The notes below the pieces were generated by a model that had not been told where the DNA came from, ran no database searches, and saw only the letters and a list, made by a program, of their open reading frames with translations. The translations under genes were made by a program, and so were the position numbers. 64,000 bases of DNA, taken from Flammeovirgaceae bacterium UBA7330 (lineage in GTDB: Bacteria > Bacteroidota > Bacteroidia > Cytophagales > Cyclobacteriaceae). This document shows positions 15,465-24,058 of the stretch, piece by piece (position 1 is the first letter of the stretch; each line of letters begins with the position of its first letter). Where the stretch lies: contig DKPQ01000007.1 of assembly GCA_002471275.1 (NCBI GenBank), positions 4,584-68,583 on the forward strand. Direction: 5' to 3'.

Positions 15465-15764
15465 ATGAAAACAATAGTTATAAAACTTTTACTTATCAGT
15501 TTTTTGATATCATGTACTGAAGAGAATGCTGATGTTAATCAATTAATATTTAATGATTTTCAAACTTCATTACAAGAAGAAATGGATTACAACTCTATTA
15601 TTAAAACATTTGGAGAACCAGTAAAAGATATTGGTAGTGGAATCCATATTTATGTATATGAATTAACAGATTCAACAGAAATTTGGATTGGTTATACAGA
15701 TTATATTGTATATGCAAAGCATGTAGATCAAGATCAAAATATTTTACACACTTTGTATGAATAA
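15465..15764 (+). CDS. Small lipoprotein, hypothetical
   Basis: 99 residues. It begins with a lipoprotein signal (KLLLISFLISCTEE, lipid Cys at 17). The mature part contains IIKTFGEPVKDIGSGIHIYV and WIGYTDYIVYAKHV, which recalls the short SmpA/BamE-like fold (F-GxP followed by a strand), but this is only a resemblance. Codon use is AT-rich compared with flanking core genes. Last of the run of orphan genes. Confidence 0.6.
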   Translation: MKTIVIKLLLISFLISCTEENADVNQLIFNDFQTSLQEEMDYNSIIKTFGEPVKDIGSGIHIYVYELTDSTEIWIGYTDYIVYAKHVDQDQNILHTLYE

Positions 15765-15778
15765 AATTATCAACAGTC

Positions 15779-15904
15779 AGTTGCCTTCCGTGCGTCCATA
15801 GTTACCTCTCGTGCATGCTCAGTAGCCTCTCATGCACATCCAGTAGCCGCTCGTGCGCATCCTGTTACCTCTCATGCGCCTCCAGTTACCTTTCGTGCGC
15901 ACCG
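15779..15904. repeat. Six 21-bp tandem repeats
   Basis: Units start at 15779, 15800, 15821, 15842, 15863 and 15884, each exactly 21 bp, with no gaps. All begin AGTT/AGTA/TGTT, continue with A/GCCTCT-like bases and contain the core CGTGCGCATCC or close variants. Units differ from each other at several positions. The array is intergenic, between a small lipoprotein gene and the DUF2911 gene, and ends 138 bases before the latter. It has no CRISPR-like spacers. Confidence 0.9.
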
Positions 15905-16042
15905 GGTCAACATTCATGGAGGGGACTTTATTTTAAAAATTGAAAAACCTTCTCCCGGATCAAGAACTTTATAGGCCGACTTAAGGTTTAATACCCTTTA
16001 ACCTATTCTATATTTGAGTAACACTTAACTTATTAATTCAAC

Positions 16043-16612
16043 ATGAAAACAAATCTTTTTATTCTTGCCCTCATTGGGGTGTTTGCCTTATCAAATAATC
16101 TGCAGGCGCAAGACAAAATCCAGCCAAGCCAAAAAGCTAGCGTGAGCCAGTTTATTGGTAACGACACACAAATCACTTTTACCTATAGCCGACCAGGTGT
16201 GAAAGGTCGAAAAATTTACGGGGCAATTGTTCCATTTGGGATGGAGCCTGGCAACAAGTACTCAAATAACAAACCTTTTCCCTGGAGAGCAGGCGCCAAC
16301 GCCAACACTACCATTGAAGTGAACAATGATGTATTGGTTGAAGGAAAAGCATTACCTCAAGGAAAATACAGCATTCATACCATTCCCGGAGATAAAGAAT
16401 GGGTGGTGATCTTCAATACGGTCAACGATGCCTGGGGAAGCTACACGTATGATGAGAGCAAGGATGCGCTTAGGATTACCGTAGCCTCAGAGAAAGCCCC
16501 TCACATGGAATGGCTTGCTTATGGTTTCGGAGATATCACGGACAACAGCACTGTTGCTTACTTGCACTGGGAGAAGCTGAAGGTGCCTTTCAAGATCGAG
16601 ATTGCTAAATAA
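16043..16612 (+). CDS. DUF2911 domain-containing protein
   Basis: 189 residues with signal peptide (cleavage near LQAQ, residue 23). The rest is a full DUF2911 domain: TYSRPGVKGRKIYG (about 48-61), PFPWRAGANANTTIEV (79-94), LPQGKYSIHTIPG and FNTVNDAWGSYTYDE. These secreted proteins are abundant in Bacteroidota; their function is not known. The gene is monocistronic and followed by a good terminator. It marks the return to ordinary chromosome after the accessory region. Confidence 0.9.
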   Translation: MKTNLFILALIGVFALSNNLQAQDKIQPSQKASVSQFIGNDTQITFTYSRPGVKGRKIYGAIVPFGMEPGNKYSNNKPFPWRAGANANTTIEVNNDVLVEGKALPQGKYSIHTIPGDKEWVVIFNTVNDAWGSYTYDESKDALRITVASEKAPHMEWLAYGFGDITDNSTVAYLHWEKLKVPFKIEIAK

Positions 16613-16633
16613 GCATTTTGTAAAAATGACTTT

Positions 16634-16663
16634 AAAGGTCTGTCTTCGGGCAGACCTTTTTTT
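16634..16663 (+). terminator. Rho-independent terminator after the DUF2911 gene
   Basis: AAAGGTCTG (16634-16642) and CAGACCTTT (16651-16659) form a stem around TCTTCGGG, followed by a run of T. It sits 22 bases past the stop codon. Confidence 0.85.
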
Positions 16664-16725
16664 GTTTATTATAGTATGAGGCCTAGCCTTAGCAGGCTTC
16701 TTCTTTTTCATGGGTAGAAGGTGTT

Positions 16726-16749
16726 ATGGCCTGTCGGGGGACAGGCCAT
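16726..16749. repeat. REP-like perfect hairpin
   Basis: Arms ATGGCCTGTC (16726-16735) and GACAGGCCAT (16740-16749) around a GGGG loop. It shares the TGGYYTGTS core with the hairpins at 12759-12784 and 45641-45663. Confidence 0.75.
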
Positions 16750-17010
16750 GGAGAGTATATTATCCCGGTGAACATATCTCACCGACCGGAAAGCGTTCTA
16801 TTACCGCCACTAATCCGCTAATGATAACTAATTAATGTGGGTAGGAAGTATTTCACCAATGTCTCCATATTCAGTGGAGACTCAATGTCGGGTTCAACTT
16901 GTTCTACCCTTTCGTGCTCATTTCTCTTCGTAAAGACCATTTGTGAGTGCTCAATGTCACTTTCAGGAAATTTGTAAGTCATCAGTAAGCATGATGAAAT
17001 CAAATAAAAT

Positions 17011-17028
17011 TCATCTGTGCATTCGTGG
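17011..17028. repeat. Short dispersed motif, copy 2
   Basis: TCATCTGTGCATTCGTGG, one base different from 12683-12700. Confidence 0.6.
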
Positions 17029-17130
17029 CTAAGTTATAATTTACACTCGGTTTGGAACTCCCTCATAGATTCCTTACAGACCTGAACTGAGAACGTTTGA
17101 AAATGCAAATTAGTAGCTACCTTTCACGTT

Positions 17131-17379
17131 ATGTTAGATGCTAATAAACAAAACGAACTCAGGACCCTCTTCAATGCCGGGTATCCTATTTACGGAGGTA
17201 TCAGTATGCTTTGTGCTGTCTTCTTTGGCGCCCGGAAGCTGGGCCCGATGATGATCTCCGGTAATAACAAGATGGGGGTCGGCATGTACATCTTTGTTAT
17301 CGGGATGTTTCTGCTATTTGCCGGTCTCGGTATCCTCATGATCAAAATAGGGATCGAAGCTAAGAAGAACAAAAACTGA
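17131..17379 (+). CDS. Small two-pass membrane protein, hypothetical
   Basis: 82 residues with membrane segments near 19-34 and 51-72 and a Lys/Asn tail (EAKKNKN). The short hydrophilic N-terminus MLDANKQNELRTLF precedes the first. No family recognised. It is followed after about 105 bases by the VF530 gene on the same strand. Confidence 0.6.
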   Translation: MLDANKQNELRTLFNAGYPIYGGISMLCAVFFGARKLGPMMISGNNKMGVGMYIFVIGMFLLFAGLGILMIKIGIEAKKNKN

Positions 17380-17485
17380 AAGAGAATTCACCCTCGTGAT
17401 TCAGTTTTCCAAACCACTTAGATTGTATATTATCACATTGTGAAAACACTGAGAAGGTGAGGGCTTTAAGCCGCATTGTTTAAAT

Positions 17486-17716
17486 ATGGAAGAACGAAAG
17501 GGACAATCTAACAACCCGCTTCATGGAGTGAAGCTGGTAGACATTGTGGAAGCGCTGCAAAAGGCGTACGGATGGGAGAAGTTGGGGCAGCTTATTCGTA
17601 TTCGGTGTTTCACCCATGATCCATCTGTCAAATCCAGTTTGACCTTTTTAAGAAAGACTCCCTGGGCCAGGGAAAAGGTAGAACAGCTTTATTTGAAAAT
17701 GCTCCGGAGGAAATAA
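17486..17716 (+). CDS. VF530 family DNA-binding protein (DUF2132)
   Basis: 76 residues covering the whole small domain: NNPLHGVKLVDIVEALQKAYGW, then IRCFTHDPSVKSSLTFLRKT and PWAREKVEQLY. The motif set NNPLHG, GW-LG, C, KSSL-FLRKTPWAR is diagnostic. Structural work on the Vibrio protein describes a DNA-binding fold; the cellular role is unknown. Cytoplasmic, alone or with the peroxiredoxin gene 85 bases downstream. Confidence 0.9.
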   Translation: MEERKGQSNNPLHGVKLVDIVEALQKAYGWEKLGQLIRIRCFTHDPSVKSSLTFLRKTPWAREKVEQLYLKMLRRK

Positions 17717-17801
17717 GGGCATTACAATTTCTTCTTTAAAGTGTACGACCAAAGGGGCTTTATATACGTTGGAATTACTTTGCTAACGCTAAACATCATC
17801 A

Positions 17802-18368
17802 ATGAGTAAACTACAGGACTTCCAAAAGCGGGTCATAGCCCATGCGCTCAATGTACGAGGACTTAAGGTGGGAGAGAGAGCACCCGATTTTGTTTTAGCC
17901 AATGCCTTTGGGAAACCCATTTCACTTTCAGAAAACCTGAAATCCGGGCCGGTTATCTTAAAATTTTATAGGGGAGAATGGTGCCCTATTTGTAATCTTG
18001 ATCTCAGAGAGGTTCAACAATACGTGGATCAATTCAAGGAATATCATGCGAAAATATTGGCCATCAGTCCGCAAAAGCCTGATGATGCGCTGACCATCAC
18101 ACAAAAGAATGCGCTTGGGTTTGAAGTGCTCAGTGATAGTGATCAGGAGGTAATCAAAGCCTACAATCTGCAGTTTGACCCGGGAGAAGATTACCACCAA
18201 AGACGTGATCTCACCTTACTCAATGGAGATGGCTCAAAGACGCTTCCCGTCCCGGCCACTTTCGTGATTGCCAAAGATTTCAAGGTTATTGCTGCGCATG
18301 TGGAGGCCAATTATACTGAAAGAATGTCTCCTGAAGAGATACTTAAAACGCTTAAAAGTATCAATTAA
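17802..18368 (+). CDS. Peroxiredoxin-like (AhpC/TSA) protein
   Basis: 188 residues with a thioredoxin fold: a VGERAPDFVLANAFGKPISL opening, then FYRGEWCPICNLDLREVQQY, where the first Cys is the peroxidatic Cys and CPIC also resembles a thioredoxin-type pair. The later SDSDQEVIKAYNL and PVPATFVI stretches are typical. It belongs to the peroxiredoxin-like branch of soil and marine bacteria rather than to bcp. It should reduce peroxides in the cytoplasm; no signal peptide is present. Confidence 0.85.
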   Translation: MSKLQDFQKRVIAHALNVRGLKVGERAPDFVLANAFGKPISLSENLKSGPVILKFYRGEWCPICNLDLREVQQYVDQFKEYHAKILAISPQKPDDALTITQKNALGFEVLSDSDQEVIKAYNLQFDPGEDYHQRRDLTLLNGDGSKTLPVPATFVIAKDFKVIAAHVEANYTERMSPEEILKTLKSIN

Positions 18369-18422
18369 ACAGAGATACAACTGGTGATTTAGTATGAAAG
18401 GCCGTTCTTGTCTTTCTAACGA

Positions 18423-19331
18423 TCACCATTTTTTTAAACCCAATAGTTTCTTACCCAAATCAGATAATTTGGCCCTTCCGTACCTGGTCTGTTCCCAGTT
18501 GCGGGGGTCTCCAGGAAAAGCATAGCCTTTAGGAGCGATGCGATGTTTCCATGAATTGATTCGCCAGGTCCTGAGCCCTTCATTATCCTCTTCTGCAGGC
18601 GTCATCGCAATATACTGGGCAATCCTGACCTTGTCCTTTGAATGGTTGGGGCGAATGCCGTGTGGCAGTGCACTATTGAATATCAACAGGTCACCCACTT
18701 CCAGGGGTACTTTCACGATTTTATCCTCCAATCCGGTGATGTCAGGTTTAAAGTAGTGACTGTCTTCTGGCTGGGTCCGTTTCCAGGTTTCGTAATTGCG
18801 AAATAACCACGGGATACATTGAAACCCACCCATGTTTTCATCTGTTTGGTCTGCCAGCGCTAATACGCCCTGCACATTTTGTGGATTCGTCTCCGGGTCA
18901 TAATCCCAATGTATAAAACCTTTGTACTCGTATTCGGGCCGTATGGGAAAATTTAAATTCCCCCGGTCAATGGTCACCCATAATTTTTCGATGCCCCATA
19001 TATCTACAAAAGCATCATAGACTCTTTGAGTTTGGCGGTTATTCCACAGGTATTGGTTGTTATAAACTTCCACCATGCCTGTTCCGGCCAATTCTTTCAT
19101 TTCTATTTCAGCTCGTGGAGCAGTATACCAGGTTTCCTGATTGTTCGGGTCCTTATCTTCAAACTCCCAAAGAAAATTAGCTGTTTGTTGCGCCTGCTCC
19201 CGGGGAATGGTCTCTTTAATGACCACATAACCCTGGGATTTCCAAAACTCCCATTGTTCCATGGTCAACACTCTTAATGTGTCCTGGGTCGCCTCTCTTC
19301 TTAATTTTATCTGTACCGCCATGACCTTCAT
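18423..19331 (-). CDS. Phytanoyl-CoA dioxygenase family protein
   Basis: 302 residues. The iron ligands of the 2-oxoglutarate-dependent oxygenase are visible: HWD in FIHWDYDPETNP and a distal His in SALPHGIRPNHSKDKVRIA, with the downstream Arg binding 2-oxoglutarate. GFQCIPW lies between them. The enzyme should hydroxylate a small molecule with Fe(II), O2 and 2-oxoglutarate; the substrate is unknown. The start could be ATG 19331 or 19322 (MAVQIKL). It diverges from the FGGY kinase gene with 292 bases between them. Confidence 0.85.
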   Translation of the reverse strand: MKVMAVQIKLRREATQDTLRVLTMEQWEFWKSQGYVVIKETIPREQAQQTANFLWEFEDKDPNNQETWYTAPRAEIEMKELAGTGMVEVYNNQYLWNNRQTQRVYDAFVDIWGIEKLWVTIDRGNLNFPIRPEYEYKGFIHWDYDPETNPQNVQGVLALADQTDENMGGFQCIPWLFRNYETWKRTQPEDSHYFKPDITGLEDKIVKVPLEVGDLLIFNSALPHGIRPNHSKDKVRIAQYIAMTPAEEDNEGLRTWRINSWKHRIAPKGYAFPGDPRNWEQTRYGRAKLSDLGKKLLGLKKW

Positions 19332-19623
19332 TCCTAAACAATGTCTATCAGGAATTTATGAATAACGATAATACAAAGTTGAGGGGTATTTAGCAAAAAG
19401 GAGATTTTACATGGAAATACTTATTCAGGCTACTTATTGCTTCAGGTAGAGTCTCAAGTACCCTATAATATCGGGCTATTATGCCTATATTTTCATTTTA
19501 AATCCTAGCCAGGATATCTATACGCAAGCTTTGTTTCGGCATTGGATCTGAATGAAATTTATTTATAATCCAGATTAGAGTGTATCTTATCAAACAATAG
19601 GTAAAAACCCAGGACTACAAAAT

Positions 19624-20991
19624 ATGAAAGTAATAGCCATTTTCGACATCGGTAAAACAAATAAGAAATTTTTCATTTTTGATGAGGACTTTAATCAGCT
19701 GGAGCATGAATATATCCGGTTCGAAGAGGTACCTGATGACGATGGGTTTCCGAGTGAGGATTTAGACAAGCTGACTGAATGGATCTTTGCGACATTTGAT
19801 AAATTACTTGCCAATAGCAAGTATGAAGTTGTAAGTATTAATTTCTCTACTTATGGCGCTTCTCTTGTGCATCTGGATGACAAGGGGAATCGCGTCGCAC
19901 CTTTTTACAACTACCTTAAACCTTTTCCAAAAGAACTGGAGCAGCAGTTTTTCGCTAAAGTACCAAGGGAGGAGTTTGAGCTGAAGACCGCAAGTCCTTT
20001 CCTGGGCTTCCTTAATTCCGGTCTTCAATTGTATTTTTTGAAATATGCCAAACCGGAGATCTTTTCCAAGATTAAGCACTCATTACACTTTCCTCAGTAT
20101 CTAAGTAGTCTTTTCACTAAAAAATACGTGACTGATTATACCAGCGTGGGCTGTCACACGGGATTGTGGGATTTTCAAACAGGACAGTACGCTGATTGGG
20201 TCAGGGATGAAGGGCTGATGGAGCTTTTAGCTCCGGTTGTACCCAGTACTTTTTCCACACCGATAGAAATAAATGGACACAAGGTGAAGGTAGGTGCAGG
20301 TGTTCATGATAGCAGCTCTACGCTGATCCCATACATCAATTCAACCAATGAGCCCTTTATATTGGTGTCTACAGGAACCTGGAGCATTTGTATGAATTTT
20401 TTCAACGATAGTCCCATGACCAGCCAGGAGCTTAAAGCTGATTGCCTGAATTTTCTCAGCCTCAGGGGGACTTCTGTGAAGGCATCCCGGCTATTTCTGG
20501 GGAAACATTTGAGTGGTCAGGCGAAAATATTGAGTGACTATTACAAAGTCGATTATCAGTCTTATAAAACACTAAAGTGGAATAGCTCTTACACCACAAA
20601 ACGCACGGATAGGAAACAACTGCTTTTTGATCATAGCTTGATCAGGCCTGAGCGGTTTGGATACCAAAATTCAGCCCATCCTGATTTGTCCATATTCGAT
20701 TCATACGAGGACGCTCTGCACAACCTATTGGATGAATTAACGGACTTGCAGATTTCTTCACTTGAATTGGCGATAGGTAAATCGGAAATCAGGAAAGTGT
20801 ATTTGGATGGTGGTATAAGCTTGAGTGAGGTATTCGTGACCTTCCTGACTAAAAAACTCCCGGATTTTGAGATCTATTCTACTTCATTCGCACTTGGTTC
20901 TGCGTTAGGAGCTGCATTATTGGCTAATTACCGTACTCTTTCAGCAGGATTTCTTTCCAACAACTACAAGATCACCAAACATCAAGTTTAG
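19624..20991 (+). CDS. FGGY-family carbohydrate kinase
   Basis: 455 residues with the two-domain FGGY layout. The N-terminal phosphate loop reads FDIGKTNKKFFIFD (about 7-20), with a Lys where many relatives have Thr. Mid motifs: INFSTYGAS, GCHTGLWDF, AGVHDSSS, and VSTGTWSICMNFF as the ATP-binding start of the second domain; near the end VYLDGGISLS. Length and order fit rhamnulokinase or fuculokinase-type enzymes that phosphorylate a deoxy-sugar with ATP. No isomerase or aldolase gene is nearby, so the sugar is unknown. Confidence 0.85.
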   Translation: MKVIAIFDIGKTNKKFFIFDEDFNQLEHEYIRFEEVPDDDGFPSEDLDKLTEWIFATFDKLLANSKYEVVSINFSTYGASLVHLDDKGNRVAPFYNYLKPFPKELEQQFFAKVPREEFELKTASPFLGFLNSGLQLYFLKYAKPEIFSKIKHSLHFPQYLSSLFTKKYVTDYTSVGCHTGLWDFQTGQYADWVRDEGLMELLAPVVPSTFSTPIEINGHKVKVGAGVHDSSSTLIPYINSTNEPFILVSTGTWSICMNFFNDSPMTSQELKADCLNFLSLRGTSVKASRLFLGKHLSGQAKILSDYYKVDYQSYKTLKWNSSYTTKRTDRKQLLFDHSLIRPERFGYQNSAHPDLSIFDSYEDALHNLLDELTDLQISSLELAIGKSEIRKVYLDGGISLSEVFVTFLTKKLPDFEIYSTSFALGSALGAALLANYRTLSAGFLSNNYKITKHQV

Positions 20992-21052
20992 CCAGTATTC
21001 TCCCGGAGGAAATCAGTGTCTACCGATAAATAATGATTGAAGCGTACTTAAA

Positions 21053-21502
21053 TCACTTCAGGATCTGACTTACGTGATCTTTGGTCTTCACCTTTTCGAT
21101 CACTTCTTCGATCTTGCCATTTTCGTCGATCACGAATGTAGTGCGAAGGGTACCCATGTATTTGCGACCATACATAGACTTTTCTCCCCAGGTGCCATAT
21201 TTGTCGTGAACTGATTTATCCGTGTCAGCGATCAACGGGAAGGGGAGGTCATACTTTTCGATAAACTTCTTGTGTTTGGCCTCATCGTCGCCACTTACGC
21301 CCAGTACCACATAGCCTTTCGTCTGCATCAATTCATAATTGTCTCTTAGGTTACAGGCCTCTGCAGTACAGCCCGGGGTATCATCTTTAGGATAGAAATA
21401 CAACACCACTTTCTTTCCTTTGAAGTCAGAAAGCTTGATCTCTTTTCCATCCTGGTCCTTACTTGTAAAGTCTGGGGCTTTGTCTCCGGCTTTAAGTTTC
21501 AT
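21053..21502 (-). CDS. bcp: Thioredoxin-dependent thiol peroxidase (Bcp/PrxQ)
   Basis: 149 residues, normal for Bcp. It has GDKAPDFTSKDQDGKEIKL at the start and YFYPKDDTPGCTAEACNLRD, where Cys45 is peroxidatic and Cys50 the resolving Cys of the atypical 2-Cys type. The LRTTFVIDENGKI block is also standard. It reduces H2O2 and organic peroxides with thioredoxin in the cytoplasm. The M23 peptidase gene lies 12 bases upstream on the same strand, so the two are probably cotranscribed. Confidence 0.95.
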   Translation of the reverse strand: MKLKAGDKAPDFTSKDQDGKEIKLSDFKGKKVVLYFYPKDDTPGCTAEACNLRDNYELMQTKGYVVLGVSGDDEAKHKKFIEKYDLPFPLIADTDKSVHDKYGTWGEKSMYGRKYMGTLRTTFVIDENGKIEEVIEKVKTKDHVSQILK

Positions 21503-21514
21503 GTCTGTTGTTTT

Positions 21515-23380
21515 CTATTTAAAGGTGTAACTATAGGTTTCTTTGTTTCCGGCATTGTCTTCTACCTCCAATACAAACTCTCCTTTGAAAGGAATGTTTT
21601 TATCTTTTTTCTCTGACCAGATCAAAGATTTCTTAGGTTCATATTTCATCAATACAAACTGCCCGTCTAAGGTAGCATTAAACGTTTTTATACCCGAAAG
21701 ATCATCACTGATTTTGAAATAAAGCTCATCCCTGTTTACAATCACTGGTCTAATGTTTGGTGCGATGCTGTCATTGGCAATGGTAAAGGTGACCAGGTCC
21801 TGCGTGTAGAATTCAATTTGCTCTCCATCCCAGGAGCCGCCCAGGTACCCCAGTCTGCCATTGTTTAAGGTATAGGCCTGGCTGCCAAAGGGATAATCAC
21901 GATCGGATTTGAGTCTTACCCGTACCGAGCCTTTCAGTGGGTCTTTGCGGTGGTTGAATTTAAACTCTTCAAACCCATGGGCGGAATCAAAAGATTTGTC
22001 AAACTGAAGGTATAGCGTGTCAAAAAGGCTGTTTCTCCTAAACAATACCTCCACATCCTCGTGATAAAAGCTGTGCTCCGACCCGGAAGGGATCATCGCT
22101 TTGATGTCCGTCTTTTTGATGTCTCCACAATAGTCGATGGAGTCGGGGAGGCCATTCCTCAGGTCCCAGAGGTAATAAGCCTTGCTTTTTTCTATCCGGT
22201 AGGGGATGAGCTCTTTCCCCAGTTGTCCGAAGTATACGTAGATCTGACTTGGAGTAGATACATAGGATGTTTCAAAATGCAGGTAGTTACGGAAAATCTC
22301 AAACTCATTGATATCGGGTCGCGGCCGGTAAACAATTTTCCGCTCATTGATCTTGTTTTCAAACTTTACCAGGTTGCCATGGCTGTCATGCATCAGGATG
22401 GTGAGCACATGAGGCTCTGAGTCAATTTTAATGCCCTGGGATGGGGTGACGTATATGTCGTTGGTATTCCCGTCTTCCACATACAGTCGGTTGTACTTTT
22501 GGCCCGTCTGCACATAGTGCGGATAATTCACATGCACCAGGATATTCTTTTGGTTGCCAAAAGACAGGCTGGATTTCAACTCCCGAAACACCGTGTCATC
22601 GTCCAACAGCATCACGGTTTCAGAAACTCCATTGCGGCTCCACACGCCATCCATCAGGTCGTAGGCATAGATTTCCACGCCGATGTTGCCTTCCAGAGAG
22701 ATAGGAGCCCGTGTCTTAAAGACTCCGTCTACCTTGATCACATCAAAGCCATATCTTCCAAAGGCCTCGTTGACCCGGGCATTTTCATCGAGTGTGACAA
22801 AAGCTACTCCTTTCAGGAAAGGGGGCATGTTGTCCTTAATCTCCGGGAAGTTAAACTTGAGTGGGTCGAGGATCCTTTGATGTCGGTCGCGGATCTCAAA
22901 GTGCAGGTGAGGTCCGCTAGAAGACCCGGAGTTGCCCGAGTAGGCTATGATCTCCCCTTTTTCAAACCGAAAGGCACCGTCTTCCGGAAAAAGGTCTACG
23001 CTGAACGATTCCCTTTCATATTGCTCTTTCAAAATATACGATTCAAGTATGGGGCTGTAGCTTTCCAAATGGCCATAAACAGTAGTAGTGCCATTCGGAT
23101 GATTGAGGTAAAGCGCATTCCCATAGCCCCCGGGGGAGATCTTGATCCTGTATACGTATCCGCTGGCTGCAGCGTGTACCGGCAACCCGGTTCTTCCACC
23201 CGTCTTGATGTCCAGTCCTGCATGGAAATGAGATGCTCTAAGCTCGCCCATGGTACCGGCAAGCAAATTTTGCTCTCCCGGATTGATGGGAAACAGATAA
23301 TAGTCATCATCTGTGAATGACTGAGCAAACGATAGGTTAATTAAGATGACTGCTAAAAATGCAGCGATTATGAAACGCAT
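21515..23380 (-). CDS. M23 family metallopeptidase (LytM type)
   Basis: 621 residues from the ATG at 23380, which starts the signal peptide (MRFIIAAFLAVILINLSFAQ); an upstream ATG would only add six polar residues. The peptidase domain is at the N-terminus: HAGLD with zinc ligands His53 and Asp57, then GPHLHFEIRD with His158 and His160. The 450-residue C-terminal part is unassigned beta-rich sequence, as in other Bacteroidota M23 proteins of this type. It should cut peptidoglycan peptides in the periplasm or control an amidase. Ligands are complete, so activity is likely. Confidence 0.9.
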   Translation of the reverse strand: MRFIIAAFLAVILINLSFAQSFTDDDYYLFPINPGEQNLLAGTMGELRASHFHAGLDIKTGGRTGLPVHAAASGYVYRIKISPGGYGNALYLNHPNGTTTVYGHLESYSPILESYILKEQYERESFSVDLFPEDGAFRFEKGEIIAYSGNSGSSSGPHLHFEIRDRHQRILDPLKFNFPEIKDNMPPFLKGVAFVTLDENARVNEAFGRYGFDVIKVDGVFKTRAPISLEGNIGVEIYAYDLMDGVWSRNGVSETVMLLDDDTVFRELKSSLSFGNQKNILVHVNYPHYVQTGQKYNRLYVEDGNTNDIYVTPSQGIKIDSEPHVLTILMHDSHGNLVKFENKINERKIVYRPRPDINEFEIFRNYLHFETSYVSTPSQIYVYFGQLGKELIPYRIEKSKAYYLWDLRNGLPDSIDYCGDIKKTDIKAMIPSGSEHSFYHEDVEVLFRRNSLFDTLYLQFDKSFDSAHGFEEFKFNHRKDPLKGSVRVRLKSDRDYPFGSQAYTLNNGRLGYLGGSWDGEQIEFYTQDLVTFTIANDSIAPNIRPVIVNRDELYFKISDDLSGIKTFNATLDGQFVLMKYEPKKSLIWSEKKDKNIPFKGEFVLEVEDNAGNKETYSYTFK

Positions 23381-23406
23381 AGAATCCTTCTCCAACACAC
23401 CAGTAT

Positions 23407-23444
23407 TAAAAACGATGAAAAGCAGCTAATACTACTTTCATCGT
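23407..23444 (-). terminator. Terminator after the FAH gene
   Basis: On the minus strand ACGATGAAAG pairs with CTTTTCATCGT around a 12-base loop, and a T-run follows. It lies 5 bases past the FAH stop codon and before the M23 start. Confidence 0.65.
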
Positions 23445-23448
23445 AAAA

Positions 23449-24057
23449 TTACTTTACTTCAAAATCAAACATCAGCCGATCCTCAATGTACCCTTTTAGC
23501 CGGTCTCCGATCTTCACCTGGCTCACGCCCTTGGGAGTGCCGGAGAAAATGATGTCGCCTGTTTTAAGGGTAAAATATCTGGAAACAAATGAGATGATCT
23601 CATCGATAGGCCACAGCATCAGGCTGGTGTTCCCTTGCTGGACCGTCTCCCCATTTTTTTCCAACTTAAAGTTAAGATTCTTTAGATCAAAACCATTTTT
23701 ATCAATGAATTTTGAAATGGGTGCAGAGCCATTAAATGCTTTGGCAAGCTCCCAGGGCAGCCCTTTTGTCTTGAGTCGCGACTGGGTATCACGGGCTGTG
23801 AAGTCAATACCCAGACCAATCTCATCGTAGTAGTTGGAAGCAAAAGCAGGATCAATTGATTTGCCTTCCTTTTTAATTCGGACTAGCACTTCTACTTCGT
23901 GGTGAACGTCTTCGGAATGATCAGGGTGATAAAAGGGCTCATTGTCCTTCAATACCGCCGTGTCGGGCTTCATAAAAATGACCGGGCTTTCAGGTCGCTC
24001 ATTTCCCAGCTCCTCAATATGGTCTACATAGTTTCTGCCAATACAAATGATCTTCAT
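23449..24057 (-). CDS. Fumarylacetoacetate hydrolase (FAH) family protein
   Basis: 202 residues, the short single-domain form. CIGRNYVDHIEELGNERPE begins it; VIFMKPDTAV, DVHHEVEVLV (metal-binding Glu pair), GLGIDFTARDTQ and DIIFSGTPKGV follow. This is the acylpyruvase or oxaloacetate decarboxylase branch, cleaving or decarboxylating a beta-keto acid with Mg. It starts one base after the stop codon of mtaB, so they share a transcript, though no functional link is clear. Confidence 0.9.
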   Translation of the reverse strand: MKIICIGRNYVDHIEELGNERPESPVIFMKPDTAVLKDNEPFYHPDHSEDVHHEVEVLVRIKKEGKSIDPAFASNYYDEIGLGIDFTARDTQSRLKTKGLPWELAKAFNGSAPISKFIDKNGFDLKNLNFKLEKNGETVQQGNTSLMLWPIDEIISFVSRYFTLKTGDIIFSGTPKGVSQVKIGDRLKGYIEDRLMFDFEVK

Positions 24058-24058
24058 A

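Larger units (their letters stand above)
16664..17130. other. Gene-poor spacer with REP-like hairpin and short motif
   Basis: No convincing gene. A REP-like hairpin lies at 16726-16749 and the TCATCTGTGCATTCGTGG motif at 17011-17028. A minus-strand frame of 61 codons (16818-17003) has no recognisable domain, so I leave it out. Confidence 0.5.

Noticed and set aside
15779..15904. CRISPR array
   Set aside because: Repeats are contiguous, 21 bp, and diverged, with no unique spacers and no cas genes nearby.
16818..17003. Minus-strand frame of 61 codons in the gap before 17131
   Set aside because: No recognisable domain, no ribosome-binding site of note, and the flanks are REP-like repeats.
22499..23320. 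Long + strand frame of 273 codons opposite the M23 gene
   Set aside because: Antisense to a clear M23 peptidase with intact zinc ligands; the antisense product has no domain.
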